A stretch of 22,886 nucleotides of DNA, taken from Nitromaritima sp964584125 (GTDB lineage: Bacteria > Nitrospinota > Nitrospinia > Nitrospinales > VA-1). The notes under the pieces are model-generated. The model had not been told where the DNA came from, ran no database searches, and saw only the letters and a list, made by a program, of their open reading frames with translations. The DNA lies in assembly GCA_964584125.1 (NCBI GenBank), contig CAZOYP010000041.1, positions 1-22,886 on the forward strand, in the 5' to 3' direction. Shown piece after piece: positions 1-7,722 of the stretch; positions within the stretch are counted from its first letter, which is position 1; each line of letters begins with the position of its first letter. The translations under genes and the position numbers were made by a program.

Positions 1-268
1 TTTTCTTTTGTTTTTGTTTTTGTTTTTCTTTTTTTTTTTTTTTTGTTTTTGTTTTTCTTTTTTTTTTTGTTTTTGTTTTTCTTTTTTTTTTTGTTTTTGT
101 TTTTGCTTTTGTTTTTGCCTTTGTTTTTGTCTTTACTTTTGCTTTTGTTTTTGTCTTTATTTTTACTTTTTTTTGAGCCTTAGTTCTAGATGGAGTTTTC
201 TTTTTAAGAGCCTTCTGCCCCTTTTTTTTGCTAATTCTTTTCTTCGTTGATTTTTTTCTAGTAGCCAT
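1..268 (-). CDS. Lysine-rich histone H1-like / AlgP-like basic protein (3' end beyond window)
   Basis: Reading the minus strand from an ATG at 268 gives an uninterrupted frame of 89 codons to the window edge. A strong Shine-Dalgarno (GAGGAGG, about 279-285) sits about ten bases upstream of the ATG. The product starts MATRKKSTKKRISKKKGQKA, then becomes an almost pure Lys/Thr/Ala tract of KTKTKAK and KKKRKTKT units; more than half of all residues are lysine. Such low-complexity basic tails are known from bacterial histone-H1-like and AlgP/Hc-type nucleoid proteins, so DNA or RNA binding is likely, but this rests on composition alone. The first 30 residues are also basic but less repetitive. The C-terminus lies outside the window. 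The repeated AAA/ACA codons could slip during replication, so length may vary between strains. The plus-strand poly-Phe reading of the same DNA is a shadow. Confidence 0.72.
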   Translation of the reverse strand, partial: MATRKKSTKKRISKKKGQKALKKKTPSRTKAQKKVKIKTKTKAKVKTKTKAKTKAKTKTKKKRKTKTKKKRKTKTKKKKKEKQKQKQKK

Positions 269-621
269 GCTAAAACCTCCTCATAATTTAAACTTATGAT
301 TGTGTTCGTTTTGATGCGGTATTATATGTTCAGATTAGGTCCAAGTTTAAAAAAAATAATAGCTCATTGAAAATCTTGATATGTCATAAAACTAGCGCAT
401 GATTTTTTTAAATATGTCGGCATTTAGTTTTTCTATTGATCGTTTTTCTGCTTAAAAAACTCTTCCACTTGATCATATTCTAAAAATTGCCGAAAAATTT
501 AACACTTTAAGTATTGAATTTCAAGGTTTTATTTTAACGATTTGGCTTGTTGAGTTGTGTAGCTAAAATCAAGTGGCTTTGCAGTTTGATAAATTGGCGC
601 CAATAGCATTATGCGCATGCT
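269..621. other. AT-rich intergenic spacer with short palindromes
   Basis: This stretch lies between the lysine-rich gene and the Dabb gene, both on the minus strand. I find no convincing coding frame (only very short frames without ribosome sites). It holds the candidate -10 at 321-326. Close to the end of the Dabb gene are a perfect 10-base palindrome TTGGCGCCAA (594-603) and, eight bases on, ATGCGCAT (611-618). Neither has a clear T tract as a terminator would, so their role is open. Confidence 0.4.
321..326 (-). promoter_or_regulatory. Candidate -10 box for the lysine-rich gene
   Basis: On the minus strand this is a perfect TATAAT. It would start transcription about 45 bases before the ATG at 268, leaving room for the strong Shine-Dalgarno. 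I see no convincing -35 at the right distance (TAAACT-like only), so this is tentative. Confidence 0.3.
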
Positions 622-909
622 TTATATTTCATAATCCACGACTATTGACTCTGAGCAATATAGACGTACGATTTCTACAACGGGGAGGTGTTTGGGATGA
701 GGACCATAGGCATTAAGAGCATCACGATTGTCAAATTCTGTTGTTAATACAATATCGTAACTTCTCTCAGAGGCAGTAATGTTTATCCCGACTTCTGCGG
801 AACGAAGTACGTCGATATTTCCTTCAAGTGTTTTTAGAGCATTCACTACTTTTTCTGAGTTCTCTTTGCTGTTATGTTTTAACTTGAACATGACTATATG
901 TTTGATCAT
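622..909 (-). CDS. Dabb (stress-responsive A/B barrel) family protein
   Basis: A 95-residue cytoplasmic protein starting MIKHIVMFKLK, the typical opening beta strand of the Dabb family (ferredoxin-like alpha/beta barrels that dimerise). The pattern H-I-V-x-F-K, a central helix with KVVNALKTLEG, the strand EVGINI, and the YDIVLTTEFDNRDALNAYGPHPKH segment followed by a short C-terminal strand all fit. The length matches the family. The ATG at 909 is preceded by a purine-rich GAGGGGAG. Members are of varied or unknown function (some plant and fungal members are cyclases), so no reaction can be assigned. It stands alone: upstream lies a 200-base spacer and a divergent gene. Confidence in the fold is high, in any function low. 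Confidence 0.85.
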   Translation of the reverse strand: MIKHIVMFKLKHNSKENSEKVVNALKTLEGNIDVLRSAEVGINITASERSYDIVLTTEFDNRDALNAYGPHPKHLPVVEIVRLYCSESIVVDYEI

Positions 910-1110
910 AAAGACTCCCCTCTCAACTCGAATAAAATTTATTTTATTACTTGGCAGTGCTTGTTATTATGACTTTCATATAACGTATGCTTTTTTGTTA
1001 TAGCAGAAATGTTTTATTTATACGTTTTTTAATTTTTCCTTAAGGCTAATTTTCGTTTTATCAGCGTCTAACTTTCTTGGTTTTTGTTCTGTTTTTAGAG
1101 GTATTATTAA

Positions 1111-1836
1111 ATGTCTTGGGTTGTTGGAGCAGGGATGGGTTTTTTAAGGGGAGGGCCAATGGGTGCTGTCATCGGTGGTGCCTTGCAGCATGTCTTGACT
1201 AAGAAACTCAGGAGCAAGATACGTAAATCTCTCCCAGGACTCGATGACCAAGGAGTTTTTGTTACATGTATTGTGGTTGTGATGACAAAAATATCAATGA
1301 TTAGAGGAGGAGTGAAACCCTATTCTCGAAAGGCCATAAAAAATTTTTTTAAAAAAAATCTAAACTATACAGTTGACGAACTTAGCTTTGTTGATAATGT
1401 CGTTGATGAAACTCAGAAGGTAAACCCTGATTTAGATCCAATTGTTAGACAATATCGTAGAGCGTGTAATAATCATTACGCGTCGCTTTTGCTTGCATTG
1501 GCCTACCAAGCGGCTTTGGCTGAAGGTGAGTTAACCGAAGTAATTCAGAATGAATTAAACCAGCTGTCAAAATTTCTTGACTTGTCGTACCAAAAGCATG
1601 ATTTAATCCGTAGTAAATATTGCCTTGTAGCTTTAAAGACACCCTATTCTCTCTTAGGTGTTTCCCCTAATGCCTCAAGTGGAGAAATAAAAAAAGCATA
1701 CCGACAAATGGTCATGGCATACCATCCTGATAAAACAGCGTACCTGGGGGAAGAGCAGGCAGAGAAAGCGCATCTTAAGTTTTTAGAAATCATGGAAGCC
1801 TATAAAGAGTTAGAAAGAGAACGAGGTATTGTTTAG
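1111..1836 (+). CDS. DjlA-like cochaperone: TerB-like domain plus C-terminal J domain
   Basis: A 241-residue protein. The N-terminus (residues 1-30) is a Gly-rich hydrophobic stretch (GAGMGFLRGGPMGAVIGGAL), resembling the membrane-dipping segment of DjlA. Residues about 45-165 are helical and fit a TerB-like domain. Residues about 177-241 form a J domain with the invariant HPD at 205-207, preceded by the helix KKAYRQMVMAY. The J domain stimulates the ATPase of an Hsp70 (DnaK), so this is probably a membrane-associated DnaK partner. A weak AGAGG lies upstream of the ATG. It converges with the CNNM gene, leaving only ten bases between stop codons. No DnaK or GrpE is nearby, so its specific client is unknown. 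Confidence 0.82.
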   Translation: MSWVVGAGMGFLRGGPMGAVIGGALQHVLTKKLRSKIRKSLPGLDDQGVFVTCIVVVMTKISMIRGGVKPYSRKAIKNFFKKNLNYTVDELSFVDNVVDETQKVNPDLDPIVRQYRRACNNHYASLLLALAYQAALAEGELTEVIQNELNQLSKFLDLSYQKHDLIRSKYCLVALKTPYSLLGVSPNASSGEIKKAYRQMVMAYHPDKTAYLGEEQAEKAHLKFLEIMEAYKELERERGIV

Positions 1837-1846
1837 TTGGTTTTTT

Positions 1847-3115
1847 TTACTCTGCTTTTGTAGCCGGGGTTTTTTCAGAAATAATTTTGATTGCAATGAT
1901 CGATTGAATCTTTCTTCGACTTGTTTCCTTTACTGTTAGCCTAACGTCCTCTACTGTAATTTGTTCACCAGGTTGAGGTATTGTTTCTAGGTGATTCAAA
2001 ACCAGCCCGGCAAGGGTTTCGTAGTCTCCGGTAGGTAGGTTGAGTTTAATAATTTCGTTGATCGCATCTATTTCCATTTCCCCATCGATAATATAACCCC
2101 CACCAGGGTATGGTTCGAATTTTTGTTCTGGTTTGTCGTATTCATCTTCTATTTCTCCTACAATTTCTTCTAGCAAATCCTCTACTGTAGTAAGCCCAAT
2201 ACAGCCGCCGTATTCGTCTACAACAACTCCCATATGCAAACCTCTTTTCTGCAGTTCTTTTAGAAGGTCATCAATTTTTTTATTCGGAGGAATATAATGA
2301 GCCGGCCGGATAAGGTGTGTCAATGGGGAATTATCTATAGACTGGTTTAATAAATCGAAGGTGTTGAGAACCCCTATTATATTATGCATCCTTTCGTGGA
2401 AGATTGGGAATCTTGAAAACCCAGTGTCAATCGCAAGCTGGTGTGCCTCTGCCAAAGTTGAATCATCTCGAATAGCCGTAAGCTGAACAAGCGGTACCAT
2501 GCATTGTTCAACAGTAATTTCACCAAAATTAAAAATTTTGTGGATCATGGTTCGCTCTGTTGCGTCTAATTCAATTGTTTGAGAGTCTAAACTTAGAACT
2601 TGTAGAATTTGGTCGCGGCTAAACGACTTTTTTTCTTCCTGTGGCAAATGTATCAATTTATTAGTGATAAAGTTAGATATGCTAGTGAAAAAATTTATGA
2701 CAGGAGACAATATTGTTAGGCTCATGTTAAGCGGTCTAATAAAGAAAGGCATAACAATATCGGCCCTGTTTTGCAGGATCATTTTTGGAACAATTTCTCC
2801 CCCGAATAAAATAACGGGTGAAAGTATGATCATGGCCAACAGTTCACCTTGTTTACCCATATGCGTTACCATGTAAGCTGTAAAAATAGAAGTGCTAGAA
2901 ACAACCGCTAAATTTGTTCCAAGTGAAGTTGTAGCGAATAACTTTTCAGGTGAGTTTAGCAAATTAAGAACAATTTCGGCCGAGCGATTTCCTTTATCAG
3001 CTTGCTGTTTCATTTTAATTCGGTTTATGGCAATCATGCCAATTTCTGACCCTGAAAAAAAAGCCTCCATAAGAAGGAAGACCGCAATTAGAATTAATGT
3101 TGTTGAAAGATCCAT
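1847..3115 (-). CDS. CNNM/CorC (hemolysin C) family membrane protein with CBS pair, copy 1
   Basis: A 422-residue inner-membrane protein. Residues about 1-185 are a DUF21/CNNM transmembrane domain of several hydrophobic segments, starting LSTTLILIAVFLLMEAFFSG with the family's small-residue patch (FFSGSEIGM). Residues about 205-335 carry two CBS motifs (CMVPLVQLTAIRDDSTL; HMGVVVDEYGGCIGLTTVED), the usual adenosine-nucleotide sensing pair. The C-terminal ~80 residues (FEPYPGGGYIIDGEMEIDAIN...) are the CorC/HlyC transporter-associated domain. Family members are implicated in Mg2+ (or Co2+) homeostasis; 'hemolysin' is a historic label. The gene follows copy 2 directly: the upstream stop TAA and this ATG share one base (TAATG), so translation is probably coupled. 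Ion specificity cannot be told. Confidence 0.9.
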   Translation of the reverse strand: MDLSTTLILIAVFLLMEAFFSGSEIGMIAINRIKMKQQADKGNRSAEIVLNLLNSPEKLFATTSLGTNLAVVSSTSIFTAYMVTHMGKQGELLAMIILSPVILFGGEIVPKMILQNRADIVMPFFIRPLNMSLTILSPVINFFTSISNFITNKLIHLPQEEKKSFSRDQILQVLSLDSQTIELDATERTMIHKIFNFGEITVEQCMVPLVQLTAIRDDSTLAEAHQLAIDTGFSRFPIFHERMHNIIGVLNTFDLLNQSIDNSPLTHLIRPAHYIPPNKKIDDLLKELQKRGLHMGVVVDEYGGCIGLTTVEDLLEEIVGEIEDEYDKPEQKFEPYPGGGYIIDGEMEIDAINEIIKLNLPTGDYETLAGLVLNHLETIPQPGEQITVEDVRLTVKETSRRKIQSIIAIKIISEKTPATKAE

Positions 3116-4413
3116 TACGTTTCTTCCCCCACATCTGCTTTAATACCGTTGGTAACGGAATTTATAACTGTAAGGTGAAGATTTAGTATCCGAGATCCTT
3201 TCATTTTTTCAACCATGAATTTGAAGTTTTCATAGGCTATTGCTTCGCCTGAGCGAGGTATCCTGCCAAAAAGACCGAATACGAAACCACCAACTGTATC
3301 GAATTCCTCTTCGGGAAGTTGAGTTTCAAAATGTTGATTGAATACGTTAACTGGATAGGTGGCAACGAGGCGGAAACTATTATCACTAACTTGTGTTAGT
3401 GGATTTTCTTCAAGACGCATTTCACTATCAATTTCACCAACAAGCTCCTCCAAAATATCTTCTAAGGTAATTAATCCACAGATGGTACCGTATTCATCCA
3501 GAACTGCCGCCATATGACGCTTTCTTTTTTTAAATTCCTGTAATAATTCCTTAATTTTTTTTGTTTTTGGGATTGAAAGTAAAGGCCGTAAAATGCTCTT
3601 GAGACTAAATTTTTCCGGAGGTAGGTGCTTTAACTTATTTAAATCTTTGGTAAATAAAATCCCTGCAAAATTTTCTCCATCACTATCGAAAACAGGAACG
3701 CGAGCATAAAAATTTTCAATAATACGTGGTAGGATATCTTCCAGTTTGTCATCAATAGATAATGTGAACATATCTATTTTAGGAGTCATGACCTCTGCTG
3801 CGGTTGTTTCTCCAAACTTAATGACATTATGGATAAGTTCGCTTTCCTCTGGGTCAATTACACCTTCACCTTCACTCACTTGAACCATTGTGCGAAATTC
3901 GTCATCTGTTATTGCGGTTTTTTTATCTTTTTTAAACGTGAATCCAATAAACGAAATAAACTTTTCAGCAACTAATGTGAGAAGTAATTGTATAGGTTGA
4001 ACTATGGAAGCGAATAACCTTAAAGGGTACGCGGCAGAGATTGCATATGTTTGGGGAAATTGTAGCGAAAGGGTTTTGGGAATGATTTCCCCGAAGACAA
4101 GTAAAAGGAATGTTCCAACTCCGATAGCGATACCTACTCCAAGATTTCCAAATTGAGTTATAAAAATAGAGGTTGTAATTATGGATACGCTAATATTAAC
4201 TAGTTCATTTCCAATGTAAATAGTTATGAGGAGTTCCCTTGGTTTTTCAAGGAGATTGTTAGCGATAAGTCCCCACCGCCCTTTTTTTTCTTTTAGTTCT
4301 TTTAATTGATATGATGTGAGAGAGAAAAATGCTGCTTCACAGGCAGAAAAGAAAGCCGAAAAAACAAGAAGCACGATTAAAAGAAGGATGTGCAATAATA
4401 TAGATTCGTCCAA
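3115..4413 (-). CDS. CNNM/CorC (hemolysin C) family membrane protein with CBS pair, copy 2
   Basis: A 432-residue paralogue of the downstream gene with the same plan: a DUF21 membrane domain (residues about 1-190; FSAFFSACEAAFFSLT matches the family's N-terminal signature), a CBS pair (about 215-345; EVMTPKIDMFTLSIDD and HMAAVLDEYGTICGLITLED), and a CorC/HlyC-associated C-terminal domain (RLVATYPVNVFNQHFE...). The Ser/Ala-Cys-Glu patch in the first helix is where the related CNNM structures bind Mg2+. It is the first gene of a two-gene unit, ending one base into the start of the next gene. Two adjacent diverged paralogues suggest they act as a heteromeric pair or with different ion range, which is inference. 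Upstream is a 99-base spacer to thiL. Confidence 0.9.
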   Translation of the reverse strand: MDESILLHILLLIVLLVFSAFFSACEAAFFSLTSYQLKELKEKKGRWGLIANNLLEKPRELLITIYIGNELVNISVSIITTSIFITQFGNLGVGIAIGVGTFLLLVFGEIIPKTLSLQFPQTYAISAAYPLRLFASIVQPIQLLLTLVAEKFISFIGFTFKKDKKTAITDDEFRTMVQVSEGEGVIDPEESELIHNVIKFGETTAAEVMTPKIDMFTLSIDDKLEDILPRIIENFYARVPVFDSDGENFAGILFTKDLNKLKHLPPEKFSLKSILRPLLSIPKTKKIKELLQEFKKRKRHMAAVLDEYGTICGLITLEDILEELVGEIDSEMRLEENPLTQVSDNSFRLVATYPVNVFNQHFETQLPEEEFDTVGGFVFGLFGRIPRSGEAIAYENFKFMVEKMKGSRILNLHLTVINSVTNGIKADVGEET

Positions 4414-4512
4414 GGTGTCAGTCGGTTCCGAATGTTGCCGGCGTATTTAAAGCTAAGTTATTAAGAATAACTTGGTAGGTAGATATCAATTCAGAAAAAA
4501 AATCAATTATTT

Positions 4513-5541
4513 TCACTTGAAGTGATTAAATCCCGTTGCCGGTTTAAGGGAAACTTTACTGCCATTTTTCTTTGTCAGGGTTATTTTTTTTGGAGACTTA
4601 GTAATTTCCCCTATATGTGAAACAAGGGTGTCAGCCTTTAAAAACAACCCCTTCATTTTTTTAACATCTTCTGGCTTTATTGTAAACAGTAATTCATAAT
4701 CTTCACCCCCTTGCAGAGCCCAAGTTGTGCGATCATGTTTTCTTTGCAAGCAAGCGCTATTTAAGGCTTCAGAAATAGGGAGGTTACCCTCGTAAAGATT
4801 TGCTCCAAGCTTATCTCTAGTTAAAAGGTGACCCAAGTCTTGAGCAAGGCCATCACTCACATCAATCATCGAGGTAATTTTCAATTTTGATTTAGCTAGA
4901 AGTTTCGATTCCTTTACCCTTGGGATAGGTTCTAAATGTTTTTTTATTAGAAAATTTTTATGCTTAGTGGAAATGGATCCCTTATTTTTTTCCATTAGGA
5001 TCCTGAGGCCCATGGCGGAGTCCCCCAGATTGCCTGTTATAAAAATTTGATCACCAGGCTTTGCTCCCGTTCTATAAAAAACTCTATTTTTAGGGGCTTC
5101 ACCCAAAATACACACGTTAATAAATAAGTGCTTCGGAGACGCTACGGTGTCGCCCCCAGCTAATTTGATTTCATATAAATTGCATATTTTTTGTAGTCCA
5201 GAGTAAAACTCATCGATAAATTTTATGGAAGTTGACTCAGGGAGTCCTAGTGAAATAATTACTAGATAAGGGGTCCCTCCCATTGCAGCAATGTCACTTA
5301 TATTTATGGCCATAGCTTTTCGTCCCAATTGTTTTGGAGAGATTGTTTTTAAATCGAAATGAATTGATTCGATGAGGGCATCTGTCGATGTTAGTTGTAT
5401 TGTATTTGGACTCGTTGAGAAAACAGCGCTGTCATCACCTATTCCTTTTATTACTCGCGATGAGTGGGTTCTTAGTCTAGAACGAAGACGTTTTATAAGT
5501 TCGAACTCGCCCAATTGATTCAAGTTGGTCACTTTTTTCAT
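4513..5541 (-). CDS. thiL: Thiamine-monophosphate kinase ThiL
   Basis: A 342-residue enzyme that phosphorylates thiamine monophosphate with ATP to give thiamine diphosphate, the last step of coenzyme B1 synthesis. The ThiL/PurM-like landmarks are in order: GEFELIKRL near the N-terminus, IKGIGDDSAVF (metal/ATP), STDALIESIHFD, GRKAMAINISDIAAMGGTP, LAGGDTVASP, FITGNLGDSAMGL, SMIDVSDGLAQDLGHL and LQGGEDYELLFTI. The length is slightly above the usual 320-335. The ATG at 5541 fits because MKKVTNLNQLGEFEL begins just before the conserved start. It lies 111 bases downstream of a small unknown gene on the same strand and no other thi gene is in the window. I see no TPP riboswitch upstream. Confidence 0.95.
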   Translation of the reverse strand: MKKVTNLNQLGEFELIKRLRSRLRTHSSRVIKGIGDDSAVFSTSPNTIQLTSTDALIESIHFDLKTISPKQLGRKAMAINISDIAAMGGTPYLVIISLGLPESTSIKFIDEFYSGLQKICNLYEIKLAGGDTVASPKHLFINVCILGEAPKNRVFYRTGAKPGDQIFITGNLGDSAMGLRILMEKNKGSISTKHKNFLIKKHLEPIPRVKESKLLAKSKLKITSMIDVSDGLAQDLGHLLTRDKLGANLYEGNLPISEALNSACLQRKHDRTTWALQGGEDYELLFTIKPEDVKKMKGLFLKADTLVSHIGEITKSPKKITLTKKNGSKVSLKPATGFNHFK

Positions 5542-5652
5542 ACAGCTAGAATCCCTATATCATTTCTTACTATTCTGCCCTATGCGATGTAAATCGAGAA
5601 AAATAGAACAGTTCTAAAGTAGTTTGATAGAAATATTGAGTTATTGTGATGG

Positions 5653-5883
5653 TTATAATTTTCCTTTGAAAAGATCTTGTGCCATAGCGTCTATATCGAA
5701 TTTTTTCTCCACCTTAATTGTTACTTTATCCCCCTCACTAAGATCCATTTTTTTTAAATCTTCAATTGGGAAAGTTATCTCAGCGTGCTCTTCAGTGGTT
5801 TGAACCCAAATAGTTATACTCTTGAAACGATCAGCTTTGTTAGGTGGACTTGCGATCTCGGTAATTTCACCTTCTAATGTCAT
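5653..5883 (-). CDS. Small hypothetical protein upstream of thiL
   Basis: A 76-residue soluble acidic protein (MTLEGEITEIASPPNKADRF...). The pattern of alternating strands (GEITEI, SITIWVQTTEEHAEITFP, DKVTIKVEKKF) suggests a small beta-barrel of OB or TOBE-like kind, but I do not recognise a family. The ATG at 5883 follows a purine-rich GGGGAAA. It points the same way as thiL, 111 bases away, so co-transcription is possible. There is no signal peptide and no Cys. Function unknown. Confidence 0.6.
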   Translation of the reverse strand: MTLEGEITEIASPPNKADRFKSITIWVQTTEEHAEITFPIEDLKKMDLSEGDKVTIKVEKKFDIDAMAQDLFKGKL

Positions 5884-6124
5884 TATAATTTCCCCTTTCT
5901 AAAGTCCTATAATATATCGCTAGAAGAGTTGCTAGTCTATCGCTGCTTGAAATATGATAGGTCAATTCGTTTTTTTTTTGGAAATACTGGTGGTTGGCTA
6001 TGAAAGGTACTCTTGAGTTGCTCAACTCGAAACTTAATGAGATTAGTGTGTGTTTATTATGTTTGAGTTAGAAGTGGTGGTTTGCGATAGCGCGTGATTA
6101 AGAAAAAATAATCAGGTTTTTAGA

Positions 6125-6775
6125 TTATTTCAAGTCTGTTACAAGCCATACGTGATAGTCTTCGCTCTTATAGTGCCAAAAGATTGCGTTGATGTTAAAG
6201 TGGACTAGCCATGCGGCTGTTTCTCCTTGCTGGCAAATCTTTTTCTGATATCGGTCTGTAATTACTGAAATTTGGTCGCAGGTAGTGCTAGTCCAATAAT
6301 AGTGACCGACCCCATCGTCGAAGATAGGATTAATCCAAGCTTTTTTCCCCCCAGCATTAAGAATCCGTTTTGGAAAGAATAATGTCTTAAATTCGAGAAG
6401 AGTGGGGATGCGCCAATCAGAACGACCAGCTGCATTAGATGCTGCGGCTAATTTTTTGGCTATTTTGAGTTTGACCTTATTTAGTTTTCCCTCTTTATCG
6501 TGCTCACCTTTTTTCCTCCACACGAGTTTGTTTACGGTGTCTGTAATTGTTCCATCTCCATTATCAATGAACTCTGCAGATGGAAGGTCTTCTAATGCAG
6601 TTTCTTTGACCTTTTTGCATTCTGCCAGAAGTGGTCCTGAACCAGGGCATTTATCGAGGATGGAAAAATGATTCATTTTCCCAAGCATGGCGCAGATTTC
6701 TGATTTGCTGCACGCTGCATGAGCAGGGTGGCTACTTATGAAAAATAAAACTAGTACGGTTATAGTAAATTTCAT
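6125..6775 (-). CDS. Secreted DUF1566 (Lcl C-terminal-like) protein
   Basis: A 216-residue exported protein. Residues 1-20 are a signal peptide (MKFTITVLVLFFISSHPAHA, cleavage before AC). The rest carries the DUF1566/Lcl signature: FIDNGDGTITDTVNKLVWRK (about 70-89), then GRSDWRIPTLLEFKTLF, YYWTSTTCDQ and AAWLVHFN. This fold is related to formylglycine-generating-enzyme/C-type-lectin-like domains and occurs in many surface or periplasmic proteins, including a collagen-like adhesin of Legionella. Several cysteines (positions 21, 28, 39, 53 and later) may form disulfides. A stand-alone gene; no partner is evident. Role unknown beyond being extracytoplasmic. Confidence 0.8.
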   Translation of the reverse strand: MKFTITVLVLFFISSHPAHAACSKSEICAMLGKMNHFSILDKCPGSGPLLAECKKVKETALEDLPSAEFIDNGDGTITDTVNKLVWRKKGEHDKEGKLNKVKLKIAKKLAAASNAAGRSDWRIPTLLEFKTLFFPKRILNAGGKKAWINPIFDDGVGHYYWTSTTCDQISVITDRYQKKICQQGETAAWLVHFNINAIFWHYKSEDYHVWLVTDLK

Positions 6776-6900
6776 CTTAAGCCCTCTACCGTCGAAGAGT
6801 TTTTGTTTTGAGAGAAAACCAGGAAATCATACTATATCTTTATCTAGATAGAAATGGTTAATTAAGACGAAATGTTAAAGAGGGCTGTTGGTCTTTTTGA

Positions 6901-7722
6901 TTAAGAGATCAACTTATCAAGTTGGGAAAAAGCATCGCCACTTTTAAGTGGGATGAAAAACTCTGCTTGGGAGATATTATTGGTAGATTGGTCTGGATTT
7001 ATATTGATTAGCTTTGTGCCTCTATTTTTAAGCTCAAGAGCCAGATAGTCATTAGTAGGCACAGCTCCTGAACTACCAACTAGCAAAGCAAGATCGATTT
7101 TTTTTCGTATGAAATTTTGAAAGTTTTTCTCTTGTTCGGGGTGGCCTACATACTCCATGTCTCCAAACATTAGAATGTGTGGGCGTGCAGTGCCTTTACA
7201 TTTTGGGCAAGTCGGATAATTGAAAGCTCTCATAGTATTCTGGTCTAGATTGCAAAGTGGGACCGTTTCATCAGCCCAGAATACATGTGAGCATACATTG
7301 AGACATTGGAGGCGCCACATTGATCCATGCACTTCTATTATTCGATGGGTAGGGCAACCTGAGCGAAGGTGGTATCCATCAGTATTCGTAGTGTGTATGA
7401 ATGCATCTTCAAACTTATTATTCATCCATTTTTCTATAATCTTATAACCTTCATGAGGTGAGTTATTATTGGCATTTTGTCGCCTCCATTCGTAAAATGC
7501 CCACGCGTGTTGTAGTTCATTGCGGAAGGCCCATGGGCTTGCCAAGTCCTGAGCCTGAAGGTTTTTTTCTTTAAATGGGGGGAAGTTTTTCCAGTAACCA
7601 TCTTTATCCCTGAAAGTTGGGATATTCGAGTCTGCACTCATTCCCGCGCTTGTAAGGAATAAAGCTCGTTTTGAGTTGCTTATAATCTCAGCTGCTTGCT
7701 GGACAGCTTTAGATATCTCCAT
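6901..7722 (-). CDS. Sir2-family NAD-dependent protein deacylase (sirtuin)
   Basis: A 273-residue cytoplasmic enzyme. The NAD-binding motif appears as SAGMSADSNIPTFRD (residues 25-39), where most sirtuins have GAGxS...SGIPxFR; the FR pair is kept. TTNTDGYHLRSG (111-122) matches TQNIDxLHxxAG with Asn113 and Asp115, and EVHGS holds the catalytic His132. Four cysteines C140, C144, C172 and C175 form the expected zinc site. A second nucleotide motif LLVGSSGAVPTNDYLALEL is a variant of GTSLxVxP. Together these support NAD-dependent deacylation of lysine, with the unusual residues perhaps altering acyl preference. The start overlaps the end of the HD-domain gene by 14 bases, so the two are probably co-translated. 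The targets are not known. Confidence 0.88.
   Translation of the reverse strand: MEISKAVQQAAEIISNSKRALFLTSAGMSADSNIPTFRDKDGYWKNFPPFKEKNLQAQDLASPWAFRNELQHAWAFYEWRRQNANNNSPHEGYKIIEKWMNNKFEDAFIHTTNTDGYHLRSGCPTHRIIEVHGSMWRLQCLNVCSHVFWADETVPLCNLDQNTMRAFNYPTCPKCKGTARPHILMFGDMEYVGHPEQEKNFQNFIRKKIDLALLVGSSGAVPTNDYLALELKNRGTKLININPDQSTNNISQAEFFIPLKSGDAFSQLDKLIS

Noticed and set aside
8..250. Plus-strand poly-Phe/Cys reading frame
   Set aside because: It is the complement of the lysine-rich gene, which has a strong ribosome site and sensible start; a poly-Phe protein of this kind is not credible.
6001..6072. A 23-codon frame (MKGTLELLNSKLNEI...)
   Set aside because: No ribosome site and no similarity that I can see; the GAGTTG/CAACTC inverted repeat within it is too short to call a regulatory element.
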